Shown here: piece after piece, positions 48,698 through 59,540 of the stretch
Position numbering within the stretch: the first letter of the stretch is position 1
Layout: each line of letters opens with the position of its first letter
From: Sipunculus nudus
Taxonomy: Eukaryota; Annelida; Sipuncula; Golfingiida; Sipunculidae
Assembly (NCBI GenBank): GCA_026874595.1
Contig: CM049311.1
Span: forward strand, 6,919,676 to 6,983,675
Direction of reading: 5' to 3'
Length of the DNA: 64,000 nucleotides
Program-made: the position numbers and the translations under genes
The notes under the pieces: model-generated
The model's database searches: none
What the model saw: the letters and a program-made list of their open reading frames with translations, nothing else
What the model was told of the DNA's origin: nothing

Positions 48698-49309
48698 CAG
48701 ATGGACGTTAGGTTTCCCTAACCTCTGACATTAGATGGGAGGGATTAAAAGTAAAACTTACCAGCAGTTGTAGATGTGGATAAATACTAGCAGTAGATAA
48801 GAGGGCCGACAGGTAATGTAGGTAGTAATGCCTGCTTACGATTGCTATATGCATGTTTCAAAGTGGTTTCTATCTGTAAATTGGTAGTTTGGCTTTTATC
48901 GTTGTTAAAGTGTTAGGCCTATCAAAAGACAAATGCATACAAACACACCAAGACACATGTCCACAGGGCCATAAAGAATCCAGACAGTAAGATGTAATCC
49001 CATTTTTTTTTCATTTAGTCGCCGTGGTTCACTAACTGCCCGTATCAGCGATATTAAAACCCGGCTTAACGAAGTTAATGACAAGTTAATGATAAGTATT
49101 ATCTTATAACTGAAGGTGAACGGACAGCTCACTCATCAAGAAGAAAATTAACTCTATTGATTGTTACCAGCATGGCCTTTACATTGTATGTATTAATCAT
49201 CAAAGACCCTATATCAGAAGAACAATCTGATTTGTTAAAAAACCGCTTTCACCAGTTGCTCCAAATGCATTGCACTTGTGTTTTTCCTTTATCAGTCTGT
49301 GGCAGGTGA

Positions 49310-49390
49310 TTATTTTTTCTTCTAGGACACATTTCCTGTGTCAATTGTCTTCCAAAAAGTTGTTCCTTAGATGCCTATTAGCATAATTTT
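49310..49390 (-). pseudogene. Block I part 1, decayed
   Basis: The DNA matches 55500-55580 and 60370-60445 ('atcagtctgt', 'ca.gtgatt.tttt', 'cttct'), but the ATG and MNSR are lost and stops are present (D-T-G-N-V-S then stop). Confidence 0.4.
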
Positions 49391-49523
49391 CATCCTAGTT
49401 TCGTCATCGATAGCTACTCTTCTGTGGATGTAGGAGTAGTTGTATCCACACTTTTGGCATCCGTTTGGATTGACAATATCTCGTATTTTCTTATACAGTT
49501 AAAAATAAAAGCGCCATTAAATA

Positions 49524-49558
49524 AATAATAATAATGAATAATAATAATAATAATTTAT
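49524..49558 (-). repeat. Trinucleotide tail of the LINE
   Basis: An (AAT)n-type tract lies just beyond the 3' end of the minus-strand LINE, as expected for non-LTR elements that end in a simple repeat. Confidence 0.6.
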
Positions 49559-49699
49559 TTTATAAAGCAAAAACTCCATTCTATGCATAATCTTAACCGC
49601 CGAAATATTCAAAACATGATATAATGATTACTAAGTATAAGCTTTAAAAAGTACATAAGACGATTCAATAGATTCTGGACAAAAAAAAACTAAGATGGT

Positions 49700-50700
49700 T
49701 AAAACACTAGTTCCCGTACTGTATTAATGACTAGAGAGGTACAGGTGAGTTTTTAATATGCTTTTAAATTCTGAAAAGTTAGAACAGATTATCAATGTGT
49801 TGGGGAGACAGTTCAAGAGTCTAAGACCAGCAAAGCTAAATGCCCTGTTTTGTATCAGTGATGATATTGTAAATGGAACATATAAGAAATGTTCGTCATT
49901 TGAAAGTAATCCTCAGACTGAAACATGGTAACTGAAAAGTTCTTTCCGATTAGTGGAGCCATGGTGTTCATTGCTTTGAACACAAAAACAAGTATCTCAT
50001 ATTTTACTCTTTGCTGTATTGGCAACCAGTTGAGAGAGAAGATTATTAGTGTAATTTGATCATGTTTAGCACTGCCAGCAAGTATTATTGCTGCTATGTT
50101 CTGTATCCTTTGGAGACGATCAATAAGAACTGCTGGAAGGCCTCATATCAATGCGTTACATTAATCTAGTTTAGTGGTAATGAGCGCATGGATTAAACAT
50201 TCCAATGTGTCACGGGCCATGTATTACTTAATTTCATTCAAGTTGTGGATGTTGATATAGGCAGATTTCCAGACAGACGCGACATGTACGTCCATTGACG
50301 CGTGGCAAGCTATTATGGCACCAATATTTTTGCCGAAGATGATGCAAATGTCCTCTGGTTACAAACTTGAAAAGAAAGCATGACAGACTTTTTTTTTTTT
50401 TTTTGGAATCACTAAAAACTCGACCTTGTCATCATTCATGTTTAGACTAAATTGACGCATCGATGTCAATACAGCTTCCACACAAGTTTCCATGTAAGCG
50501 ATGGCGTTGTCTAATCCATCGGCCTTAAAGGTGATCGATAAATGAGTATCATCTGCGTTAAGGTAATATTTAATTCTAAGCGTACGTAGCAACTTGCCAA
50601 GAGAAGATGTATAAATAGTGTAGGCACTGATCACGGATAAACGGATCCTCTTATATAAACACATGGAAACCAAACCAAAGGTATTTTTTAACATGGAATT
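49700..50700 (-). pseudogene. 5'-truncated non-LTR retrotransposon (LINE) reverse-transcriptase remnant
   Basis: The minus strand encodes the C-terminal half of a LINE ORF2. It reads from a decayed finger/palm part (S-V-I-S-A-Y-T-I-Y-T-S-S-L-G) through LNADDTHL (catalytic Y/F-A-D-D with Tyr changed to Asn, about 50549-50557), LNMNDDKVEFLVI, then IDRLQRIQNIAA, LNWLP, VFKAMNTMAP and FSFAGLRLLNCLP to FKSILKTHL. These are the usual conserved points of the CR1/L2/jockey-like group in the right order. At least three frame changes and several stops make it dead. The 5' part (endonuclease and ORF1) is absent, as expected from incomplete reverse transcription. The insertion lies between two array units. 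Confidence 0.9.
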
Positions 50701-51167
50701 ATTAGTCGGGTGAGTAAGGAAGTTGTGAAAATATATACCACTGATTCATTGTGATCAGCATCGATAGATATTTACGCACATTACTTCCTTATTTGATTAA
50801 TCTTTGTCTGTTAGATGTGGTTCAATGTCTATCAAAAGAAATCTCAAGATTGTGCCCATGACAGTTATTAAGATGAAGCTCGTAATGAAATTTACTCTCT
50901 GCTTTGTCTTGTTTCGTATCGTAGTACGGGAAATGGCGCTCCTAGGTCATGACCTCGTATGACCTATTTTGGTCAAAGCGACAGCCCGGGTACAAGCGTA
51001 ATTTGGTGAACCATTGGCATGTTATATGTAAATATACAGTATCGAAATTGTTGTATATTGATATCAATGTGTTGATAACACGATCATTATTAAATTAAGA
51101 TTGTCAGGTAAATTTGGAAAAATTAAGCTTTCAAACTGAAACAGCTTTTCATTCGACAAGACAACCA

Positions 51168-51401
51168 TCAAAGACTGCCGTTCGTACTTTTTGATGGGCG
51201 TCCGGCCCGGGGAGCGGTAATTATAGTTTGCGACAGTTTGCGCTTTGTTTTGGTGAATGCAAGGTCAAGACTATCCTTTAATAAATAATCATGCTGTCCG
51301 GATGCTGTCAATAATATATCTTCAATGGGCCAAGTGCAACCATCCATGAACTGCCGCTTGATTAGAAGATAAAGCATGTTACGTCGAAGTGAAACTCCCA
51401 A
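51168..51401 (-). CDS. Possible minus-strand terminal coding exon, unknown
   Basis: An open minus-strand frame of at least 77 codons ends TGA at 51168 and extends a few codons upstream of 51401 without a stop. It reads VSLRRNMLYLLIKRQF, MDGCTWPIEDILLTASGQ, HDYLLKDSLDLAFTKTKRK, then TIITAPRAGRPSKSTNG. Codon choice is mixed and coding-like, and the C terminus is basic and Ser/Pro-rich. I do not recognise the family and see no second copy here. It lies on the same strand as the array exons. No strong polypyrimidine tract precedes it. Confidence 0.35.
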   Translation of the reverse strand: MGVSLRRNMLYLLIKRQFMDGCTWPIEDILLTASGQHDYLLKDSLDLAFTKTKRKLSQTIITAPRAGRPSKSTNGSL

Positions 51402-51409
51402 GATTAGTT

Positions 51410-52650
51410 TGCGAGGCCTAGCTGATGTTTGTCTTTTTTTTTAAATAATAATATTTTATTAATTGCAAGTGCTTATTTAAGCTATTTTAAAAAATGATTT
51501 AAATTAGATTTATGTAGCCTATTTCAAATTAGGCATACATTAAATGAAATCATAGGATATCAGAAACATTTAATGACGAATTGACGCAATATGCCGAACT
51601 CCTCTAAACAGGAAAACTCACTAATACGGACAAAATCCTCCAGTCCCTTGCGTGTCCGGCTTAGGGGAATTTCACTGTATATTCCTAAATAGATTAATTC
51701 CAACAAACTGCGACATTTTATTTTCGATTGATTATGATAGTAGAAAGAGCAGCCTCTCCTCCCGAGCAATTTACCTCAAAACTCAGTCTTAATGCATTTT
51801 CCATTGCGGTAAACTGTATGATTTCTTAATTATAAACCATATAAATATACGGCGGCTCATCCATCCGTCTTCGACCACCTGAAAGAGTGATTATAAAGGA
51901 AACAGCGAGGCACGGCTGTTTCTTATCGAAATATACGTAATTGGTAAAAAGATATATTCATGTGAAATAATGGGATAAGAGGAGAGCTTTTAGTTTTTGT
52001 TGTGTTGGTTTAAATTAAGGTGCTCACTTACTTAAGTCTATATGCACTAAAATATTCAATAGAAAAAAAATGACGGCTAGGTCTGATAATTTGTGCAAGT
52101 GACACAACAAAGATGATACTTGTAAATTGTATTGTACTTTTGGTTGAAATTAAGAAAAAAAATGTGTCTCCACAGTTATGACAAACATTTAGGTGGCAGG
52201 ATGATAAAGGAGAAGATAGCGCCACGGACTCCTCTGATGACATAATTAAACCAAATGACTCCACCGTTTTAATGTTTATAGTATTTTTGTATTGCTGTTT
52301 TAAATCTTATCTAGCCTGGTTAATTAACACCTGGAGAGGAGTGTACATCACATATAACTGATAACTGTGATCAGTTTGGAATTTATTACTTGTGTATATA
52401 TATTTGACATGTAGGAATTTTTACACGTCACAATATTTGCCTGATTCCTAAGAATTTTTTACTTTTACATTCATGATTAGGCCAATTTTCATAGAATGAG
52501 CCTCAGATTTTAAAATAGGATATTTCACACAGTGTAGAAAATTTTTTTTCACGTAACACATTGTCAGTTATTGGCATTGTGCGTTTACGTTTCATTGTTG
52601 AAACTGTCTAAATATAATATAACATCAGTTGCTGATCTCATTAAAATTAA
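51410..52650. other. No clear gene
   Basis: A 78-codon minus-strand ORF (52028-52264) includes a short GC-richer stretch reading ESVALSSPLSS then CHNCGDT after a CAG. It could be a small exon but has no partner to test it against. Confidence 0.3.
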
Positions 52651-52659
52651 TTTCGATTA

Positions 52660-53000
52660 TTCGCTATCCATGAAGTTAAACAAGGAGCAAACCTCTTTTA
52701 CTTTTGAGTTCATCAATTACACATTAACATTAATCATTCCGTTGCAATTCAATTTCCCATCAGACAAATGATACCCATTAATCTCGACAGAGCAGTTTCG
52801 TATTACAGTCTTAAGCTGATTAATTGTCGGAAAATCTAATTAATCTAATTAAAGACTTTATCCGGAAGGAAAGTGATAATTTAACAGCTTTTTCAAGCAC
52901 CATTGGCTAAGAACCGTACCTAGTAAATAATTCAAATCATTGCATCATCTTAACGATTGAATCTGCGGTTTTTTAATGATGCTTTAAATAAACACTCTAT
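52660..53000. repeat. Array sub-block, pair with 58340-58600
   Basis: Shared 'gagttcatcaatt.cac', 'aacat.cattccgtt.' and 'caattt.cca', offset about 5.7 kb, in step with the ~6-kb spacing of block I. Confidence 0.55.
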
Positions 53001-53039
53001 TTTCAGCAATCTAAGTACTTTTTCCCAACCACCCGAGAG

Positions 53040-53230
53040 AATGCACATACACAAAACATGAAATATGATTTTATTTCTCACAGCCTCAAGTTTTGTTCAA
53101 TGCTTACATTCTCCCAAGGAAGTGTTTCACCTATGGGAAACCTATGGTACCAATTGTTTCTCCGAGGTAATACTGACGTCGCTCTCATCCCTGACCTGAT
53201 GAGTTGTTGTTCTCCCAGGTTTATGGTGGT
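53040..53230 (-). pseudogene. Block E copy, minus strand
   Basis: After CATCAG on the minus strand the frame opens at 53195. It reads VRDESDVSITSEKQLVP and meets TAG at 53144-53142. The S-D-V-S-I-T-S-E-K core matches GDVSITSET at 5.2 kb and DDISVTSKT at 28.9 kb. Confidence 0.45.
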
Positions 53231-54405
53231 TATAGCCAGCAGCTACTACAGATGAAACAGAGCATTTCTTAAATATTCCAAACGTCGATTGTCCTGACGG
53301 CTGGCTCATCAGTACGAAAACTTAATTCCATACCAGACAAGAAAGGGTTCAATAGGAATTAATTTCAATTTTTAAAGTTGCCAGATTAACCGCTCCACCG
53401 AAAACTTTTCAATAGCTCCGATAACCAGCTCACCAAAATATCCCCACTTACATATTTCCTATTCCTGATTTACCGAATACACTTCCTGCCTTCACTGAAA
53501 GGCAATTTCTGTGTACTAAGGCCGTTAATGTAACCTTTAAACCCCTTCTAATGGGCTAGACTGTATAAAATTACAAACAATTGATCGCGCGCCCATGTCA
53601 CATATCTCCATTTCTTTAATCTGGCTTTTATATCCAAAATTTATTTTAGGTAATTTATTTATTAAACTAGAATGAACTCTTATTGCTGCTTCTTAACGAA
53701 TGTGATTATTTACTTATTATATTTTTTTAATCAATAATCTAAGATTGCCTTTGATGCGTTGCGTTTACGACACAGTTAATAAATATATTGATATTTGTTA
53801 AAATTCTTCTTGGACGTACATACGTGTTGTGTATTTGGTTTGGTTTCCGTTAAAAGAATTTTAAGATCACGTCTAATAATTAAATTATTGTGTAACATTA
53901 ACAGAAGGTTCATGTGAACAGATCCCCTGATAACTCTATCAGATACTGCTAATTGAGAAGTCTATACCCTAAAACACTGACATCAATACTAATTTGTAAA
54001 TGCTAATCAGTGTGCACATATATTTATTATTAAATACCATGCACACTGAACAACTATCGGTTCGTAATTATAACCGTTAGTAAAAATGTTGCACTTGTAA
54101 GTCCTATTCGATAGTTCTCAGCCCCTGGATATTTATTGCCCATTCGGAAGCCGATTTTGTGTGGTCTTTGTGTTTACTTAGAACATCTAAATAAGGTAAA
54201 ATATTTCTTTTTAATCAGACATATAAGAATTGGAATCTGAACAACTGCGGTAAAATATATAGACTAATGCTGTCTGTCCTGATAGAATGTTTAGCTAGAT
54301 CAAAGGGGGAATCTTTGTTGAAGAAATGATTATTTAAATGTCCTATTTTTTATAATGAATGATAAATCAGTCTGTCAATGTGAAACTGAATAAAACGCAC
54401 TTCAT

Positions 54406-54642
54406 TCAGAGAGAAAGGTCACTTCTTTTATGAAGAACAAATTCAGCCCTGCTAAAGAATTTGATAGATATAATAATCATCCGTAAAGGTAGATACATGC
54501 GAGGTTCAGTTTTCACTCCGAATCGTTTTAATACCAGATCGGTTGTACATAGCTTACCACTAAGGGTTAAAATCGATGGATCATAGGAAATACTCCGGAC
54601 ATAAGTCATAAGACTTGAGGAACACCAGATATAGTTTACCAT
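54406..54642 (-). CDS. Block I part 2, minus-strand ORF of 78 codons
   Basis: It starts ATG at 54642 and reads MVNYIWCSSSLMTYVRS, DPSILTLSGKLCTTDLVLK, RFGVKTEPRMYLPLRM, then FFSRAEFVLHKRSDLSL and TGA. DLVLK is shared with the 48.6-kb copy through synonymous codons, and RFGV(K/N) with the 60.0-kb copy (CGA TTC GGA GTG against CGA TTT GGA GTT). This looks like the best kept copy of this block. No known domain; the upstream exon may be the MNSR block at 55437-55562. Confidence 0.4.
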   Translation of the reverse strand: MVNYIWCSSSLMTYVRSISYDPSILTLSGKLCTTDLVLKRFGVKTEPRMYLPLRMIIISIKFFSRAEFVLHKRSDLSL

Positions 54643-55436
54643 CTCCTGTACATGAGGAGGAGGACGTAGATGCCATGCACCAGCACTTAACAGTAGTTTA
54701 ACATGATAGAGCCTTCCACTAGCAGTATATGAGAAGGATAAATATTATACTTCCCTCTGAAATTAGATGAGACGAGAAATGAAACTAACCAGAAGCAGTA
54801 GGATGCAACAAACGGGAAGTGTGGATTACCGTGAGCGGTAGATATAGGAGGGACGATAGACAATACATTTGTAATACTTCCTTACGATTGCTATAGGTCT
54901 ACTTAAACAGCGATCTGTATGTTTAATTTACCAGCTTATGCTCAGTCGTTATAACAGTTTCATCATGAAAAAAATATATAAAAACACACCAAGAGCAAAT
55001 TTGGTCGTAAAGAACAAACATGATAAAATTAGCCCCCTTTCTATATATTACTATAGTGCCAGTGCTTTACTCTTGCATATATAATCCCTGATTTAGCCAC
55101 TGGGGAGTTATTGAAACCCTGCTGGGCTCAAGTAATAATCCCTTGTTCGAACCACTACGAGTTTCCTTGATATCCAGAGTGTTTTAATCATTTTAATATA
55201 CTCCAGAGTCAGCACCAGTCAAGACAAACTAATGTGATCTAGCTGAGCTTTCATAGAAGTTGTGCTCAGTAGCACCGAACTCATTATAGAGTGCGAGGGT
55301 TTAAATCTTTATCTTAGACTTCTTCAGATTACATAATTTGAACAGAGAGCTTACTTGTCCAAAAGAAAACTGTATTAAAGTTAAAATAATCTGCACGCAT
55401 TAATCATCCAAAGTAGCCGTGAAGGGCTGACATATT

Positions 55437-55562
55437 TTATTTGTAAAAAGACGCTCCCAAGAGTTGTTTAAAATACATCATGCTTGTGTCCTTTGTTATC
55501 AGTCTGTAACAGATGATTCGTTTTTCTTCTGAATTTCTACTCGGATATTCCCTGCTGTTCAT
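55437..55562 (-). CDS. Block I part 1, minus-strand ORF of 41 residues (MNSR...)
   Basis: It starts ATG at 55562, directly after a TTGTTTGTAG acceptor-like string. It reads MNSREYPSRNSEEKR, YRLITKDTSMMYFKQLL, ends in SFYK and TAA. The 60.4- and 62.4-kb copies keep the ATG and read MNSRGNMSRVDQKGK, then after a frame change RLITHEASMIY. The differences are AGC/AGT, ACA/ACG, TAT/TAC and D/E, M/I. The product is a small basic peptide or the first exon of something larger. Confidence 0.4.
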   Translation of the reverse strand: MNSREYPSRNSEEKRIICYRLITKDTSMMYFKQLLGASFYK

Positions 55563-56026
55563 CTACAAACAAAAAGAAGCAAAATGATTACACTTTTTTT
55601 TTCAACACTCCACAGTCACATTCTAAGGAGAACATGAAATATTTTATAGGTGACCCTGTTGACCAACTGAAATATTTCAAATGAATAAACGGCGTTGGAT
55701 GATTAATGAGAAAGTGGGGTTTATTTAAGTGCAAGTCATAATATTGTTGTTGACCATCTATGATTAAAAAGCCTGCTACTGCAAGTTATTATTTTTCAAA
55801 AAACCTTTGTGTTCTCGTCAGATACTTAAGTATTTACAAAATACATAAACTATACCTTGTTTATTAGAAAAATTATATATAGTAGTTTGACCTATGAGGT
55901 TAAAACAAAATGTCTCCTCCCACATGGTAGAAATTTTACTAAGTACCTGTTTTGTGTTATTTTATTCCTGTTGGCTGAACGACATGAATGCAACATATTC
56001 CATTGATACAGGTGCTCTTTTTATTA

Positions 56027-56816
56027 TGTGACAATGGCGTAACTCCTGTTGTGGCACTCGTGTCTGCCCGCTAATTACATTGTATGTTTAATTCGTACTG
56101 GTTGAACTCTCGTTGTCATGTTAAGCCTTGGGTTTTCACGCATGGTCGTGGGTCACGTGATGACCCTGGTATGTGGAGATACACAGCGCTGTTTTTCTGG
56201 AGAATTCCTGAAATGCGTGTAGACTGTATTGTGCAAGATCTTATATACTGTTCGAGAAATGGGAAATTCTCGGCTTGAGGTGTGAAGGTATATAAAGGGG
56301 TGTGTATTAGAACGAGGGCAGAGAGAGAACAACAGAGCAGATTCCAGCGGACGCAGAAGCGTGTGTCAGGACCTTATCCGACGAATGCGGCAATAATAGA
56401 TTTTCAAAGACTTTCTTCTGGATTTTATACATTTGGACTTCAGTTTACTTCCTGGGTTGTTGCAAGAACTTTCCACTGGACTGTCATTCTCCGAGAGTTT
56501 ACATTTAAAGGACTTATCTTTGTGATGGTGTTGGTATCCAGGTCTTGGCACATACATTATTTTCTCTGTGATTGTATTGACTGGTTGCTATACCGCTGTT
56601 TTACTGTATAATTGTATTGATTTAGTGTATAGTAATGTTAGGGTTGTTTTAAGAATAAATTATAGTTATTTGTTAACAAAAAAACACTGACTTCTTTATT
56701 CATTCCCCTAGACATTTCACGCTGCCTAGTGTTAAAGAATCTGATTTTTTTTATCTCCGTTACAGAATTTGTGTTCATCACGCATACGTGATCTGCTTAT
56801 ATTAGGTTCCGTAACA
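56027..56816 (+). mobile_element. Possible solo LTR (or Pol II promoter segment)
   Basis: The segment begins TGTGAC and ends GTAACA. It contains a strong TATA box (TATATAAAG, 56289-56297), then a purine-rich 'gagagagaacaacagagcag' start-region-like stretch and AATAAA at 56654-56659, in the order expected of an LTR with U3, R and U5. It is GC-richer than its surroundings and occurs once in the window. No flanking duplication or primer-binding site could be found, so the ends are uncertain. Two acceptor-like pyrimidine tracts near 56710 and 56763 leave an ordinary promoter with a 5' exon as the alternative. Confidence 0.35.
56289..56297 (+). promoter_or_regulatory. TATA box
   Basis: TATATAAAG, about 30 bp upstream of the purine-rich stretch where transcription would start. 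It is the best TATA box in the window. Confidence 0.45.
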
Positions 56817-57169
56817 CCATATCTGAAGCTTTTTCCCGCTGATCCAACCTAAAAGTAAACGTATTTCAATACTGGTTACATTAGTTTGTATTAACAATGT
56901 CTTGTTTTAAAATGTCATTTTAAAAATGAACCAAACCAAAAGTAGTCATTCCCACTAATCGGTCATGGTGGTTGGACCCTCGTTTTTCAAAATTCAGTAT
57001 TAATTAAGGACGAGGCCTATAATTTAGGCTAACGATAAAATTATATCTCGGCTAAAAATGGCCGTTTTTATAATAATGCGAAGATATATTATTGAATGTG
57101 TATTATAATTTACAATTCGAAAGTGTTTTCGAGGTTGTGTATATCACTTTTTTTAAATATTACTGATTT

Positions 57170-57490
57170 ATAAGCCAGGTGGCGGTGGTATTGTCCTCGG
57201 GCCTATAAGCAGTAAATGGCAAAACGATTGGTCCGGGTTTTCCTACAGCCATGTCCGGCCCTCAACCAATAGTGTAAACTTGTTACAATGTATCATCTGC
57301 CGGCGATGCGGTACCAGATAAAGGTCACGCAGTACTTGAGCAATACAGAGGTCAGGAAAATGACGATCTTATTGATTATAACGTCCATATGCGAAAGGCA
57401 CAGGCGCGTCGCCGCCATAACTGTATTCAGACACTTCTTTCTCCTAGTTCTTTTGAGAAAGCAGCCAAAGAGACTCGACTAAGACACAAG
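57170..57490. other. GC-richer, CpG-containing island with CCAAT boxes and overlapping ORFs
   Basis: This stretch stands out from AT-rich surroundings and has CpG runs ('gcgcgtcgccgcc'). It has one CCAAT on each strand (plus near 57266, minus near 57232). All three short ORFs over it (plus 57288-57482, another plus frame from 57170, and minus 57418-57293) have coding-like codon use, so strand cannot be decided from codons alone. It may be a promoter with a first exon or an isolated exon. Confidence 0.4.
57293..57418 (-). CDS. Possible small protein, 41 residues, one membrane segment
   Basis: The ORF runs from ATG at 57418 to TGA at 57293. It begins MAATRLCLSHMD; residues 13-36 are hydrophobic (VIINKIVIFLTSVLLKY, then C-V-T-F-I-W-Y) and it ends R-I-A-G-R. 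The third codon position is strongly G/C, unlike the region. The frame stays open 20 codons upstream to a TAG, so it could also be the end of a spliced exon (TGTCTTAG acceptor-like). Not recognised. Confidence 0.3.
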   Translation of the reverse strand: MAATRLCLSHMDVIINKIVIFLTSVLLKYCVTFIWYRIAGR

Positions 57491-57499
57491 TGTAAGAAA

Positions 57500-58330
57500 G
57501 TCCGTGTCCCCCTTCCCTAACAAGACACCTGATAAACCGAATTCTCGGATCCTCAGAAAACCCAGAGAAATGTATGTGATTTATTATATCGAAGACGCCA
57601 AGAGAAATCACGAAAGAATATCGTTACCTTGAAGGTTCAATACTGTTGTCATAAGGTTCATACTCGTTAGGGATTGTGGCAATATAAACCAAATTCAACG
57701 TTGAATAAAACAGTATATTATACATATATTCCTACTATTACTAGAAAATAAGTTATGGTCAGATCATTAATCTCCCGTCTGCCTTCGCATTTTTCTACTC
57801 ACATGTACGTCGTAATTCATAAATACTCTAACTAGAATACTCTAACGAATCGGCCTCACAGTTAATCCTAGAGGGACCCAAGGGACCTATTAATCTGGTA
57901 AATCACAGAAATTTAAAACTTTGCTTTTATATTCACATATATCTTAACACAAAAAGCCAGAACCAATTTTTAGCCTTACAGCAGACTATAATTACGTATG
58001 TCAATGATTTGCTTTACAGGAATCTTTATATGTCACAAGATGTGTCTGTTCCAACAAAAATGAATTTAAATATTTGCTTTCATATTTACATATATATTTA
58101 CACATATAACCAGAACAAATTTATAGTCAGTACAGGAGACTAGTCAACAATGTCCTGACATTTTAGTCAACAAAGCATACAACAGTTTTTCCTGGTGACA
58201 AATTTTCAAGTGGGGGCATAGTTCGTATGTTTTCTCATTTTTTTCTAAAATATAAAAACCCTTCTTGCTTCTTTCTTTTTGCTCTCCTTGAAGGTAACAT
58301 CGATTAATTTAATGCAGGTAGGCTGCAATT
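57500..58330. other. No gene seen
   Basis: AT-rich. Two related stretches near 57930 and 58075 ('ttatattcacatata', 'agccagaac.aa.tt' against 'tcatatttacatata', 'aaccagaacaaat') form a weak ~145-bp direct repeat. Confidence 0.45.
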
Positions 58331-58339
58331 TGAACGGGT

Positions 58340-58600
58340 AAACAATAAACCTGTTCCTCATACCTTGAGTTCATCAATTTCACGTAAACACCAACATTCC
58401 GTTTGAATGCAATTTTCCACTTAAGGAATTGTTTATGATTTTCTCTAATCTTGCCTCCGCACTGTTGCATTACATTTGTTATAATGAGTTTAAGAGAAGA
58501 CGGATGATAGATTTTGCATCGTGTCCTGACATATATAGTAATATTAGCGTTTACAAAACATAATTCAAATGCTCTGCTGATCTGTAAATAAAAAAAATAA
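58340..58600. repeat. Array sub-block, partner of 52660-53000
   Basis: Landmarks as given for the partner. Confidence 0.55.
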
Positions 58601-59027
58601 AAATCTTATTAAAAATTAATATCTTGTTCCTTGCTTTCCCTTTGGAAATAGCCGCTGAATATATAGTTGGCAAACCAATTATTTCTTGTTATCACACGTC
58701 AGTATACATTATTTACGAAGCACAATATATTCTTGCAAGACTCTCTGAATTACTCTATAAGTATTCGTTTTTGTTCTTTTAAAGTATAATATCAAGTGAA
58801 TAACTTCAATGTTCACATTATATTTTACATTAAACACAGGAAAAACGCCACCCAGTGCATCAATTAAAATGGTCAAATAGTATTTATACCAATATTTTAT
58901 ACATAACGTGTCTTATAAAGAGAAGGTGAAAAACAGATTTGTTAGGTACTGCCGATTCCTTTTGAGGGCAGAAGCTAATTTTGACCATATCCTGTCTTCA
59001 TTCGACATTGTTTACACTCGCTTCCCT

Positions 59028-59381
59028 TTAATACCTGGCAGTCATTGATGTTAAGCAAAAACTACCCATCTCTAGTTTCTTAATGGATAGGTCTGCATCA
59101 ATGCCTATGCCAATGTACGTCCGTCGTGAAATGGTAGTTTCATGGTCGGCTCGGCGCCGTATATAAAAGGGGAAGGAATCCCAAAGGCAAACCTGAAGGT
59201 TTTGTTTTCCTCCACGAATGTCATTATTGTTCTTTGTTTGGAAGCGAACAGAGATCAAAGGAACAGCTATTTCGAACGTAACTGCAACCCGACCGTCTGT
59301 GCTCCTATTCAGGTTGAGAGAAGTGACATAATCAATGGGCAAAGCCAAGTGCTTCAACCAACCGATTCTGTAAAGCTCCAC
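59028..59381 (-). CDS. Block B copy, longest minus-strand ORF of the family (117 codons)
   Basis: It reads LYRIGWLKHLALPIDYV, DGRVAVTFEIAVPLISVR, NNNDIRGGKQNLQVC, SFPFYIRRRADHETTISRR, and ends CLTSMTARY before a stop at 59028. FEIAVPLISVR...NDIRG aligns in frame with FNMAVSLIFVR...NDIRG at 30.2 kb and FNMVVSLI at 6.7 kb. NDIRG..QNL..C...SF.FY...R..ET..SRR.YI aligns with 47.0 kb. Downstream of that the family's MKLPFYE part lies in another frame (TMKLPFHDGRTLA), so this copy has a frame change even though the ORF stays open. Product unknown. The plus-strand ORF at 59142-59462 is treated as its shadow. Confidence 0.5.
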   Translation of the reverse strand: MELYRIGWLKHLALPIDYVTSLNLNRSTDGRVAVTFEIAVPLISVRFQTKNNNDIRGGKQNLQVCLWDSFPFYIRRRADHETTISRRTYIGIGIDADLSIKKLEMGSFCLTSMTARY

Positions 59382-59399
59382 TATTCTTTTCCCAACTCC

Positions 59400-59540
59400 A
59401 AAGCAGGGCCCTATACAAACGTTTTATTTGGCTTCTGGTGTCTGCTGAAACACAACTCCTGATTTAATATTCTTAGCTTCCTTTGTTGCCCAGGAAGACA
59501 GAGTTTAAACATGCCATGCCACACCAGCCTATCAGATCCA
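59400..59540. repeat. Array sub-block C/D
   Basis: 'aaacgttttatttggcttct', 'ctcctgatttaatattct' and 'tttgttgcccaggaagac'. Nearly the same order and spacing as at 47.2 kb. Confidence 0.6.

Noticed and set aside
59142-59462. 106-codon plus-strand ORF
   Set aside because: Antisense to block B, whose minus frame aligns with the 6.7, 30.2 and 47.0 kb copies; the plus frame does not.
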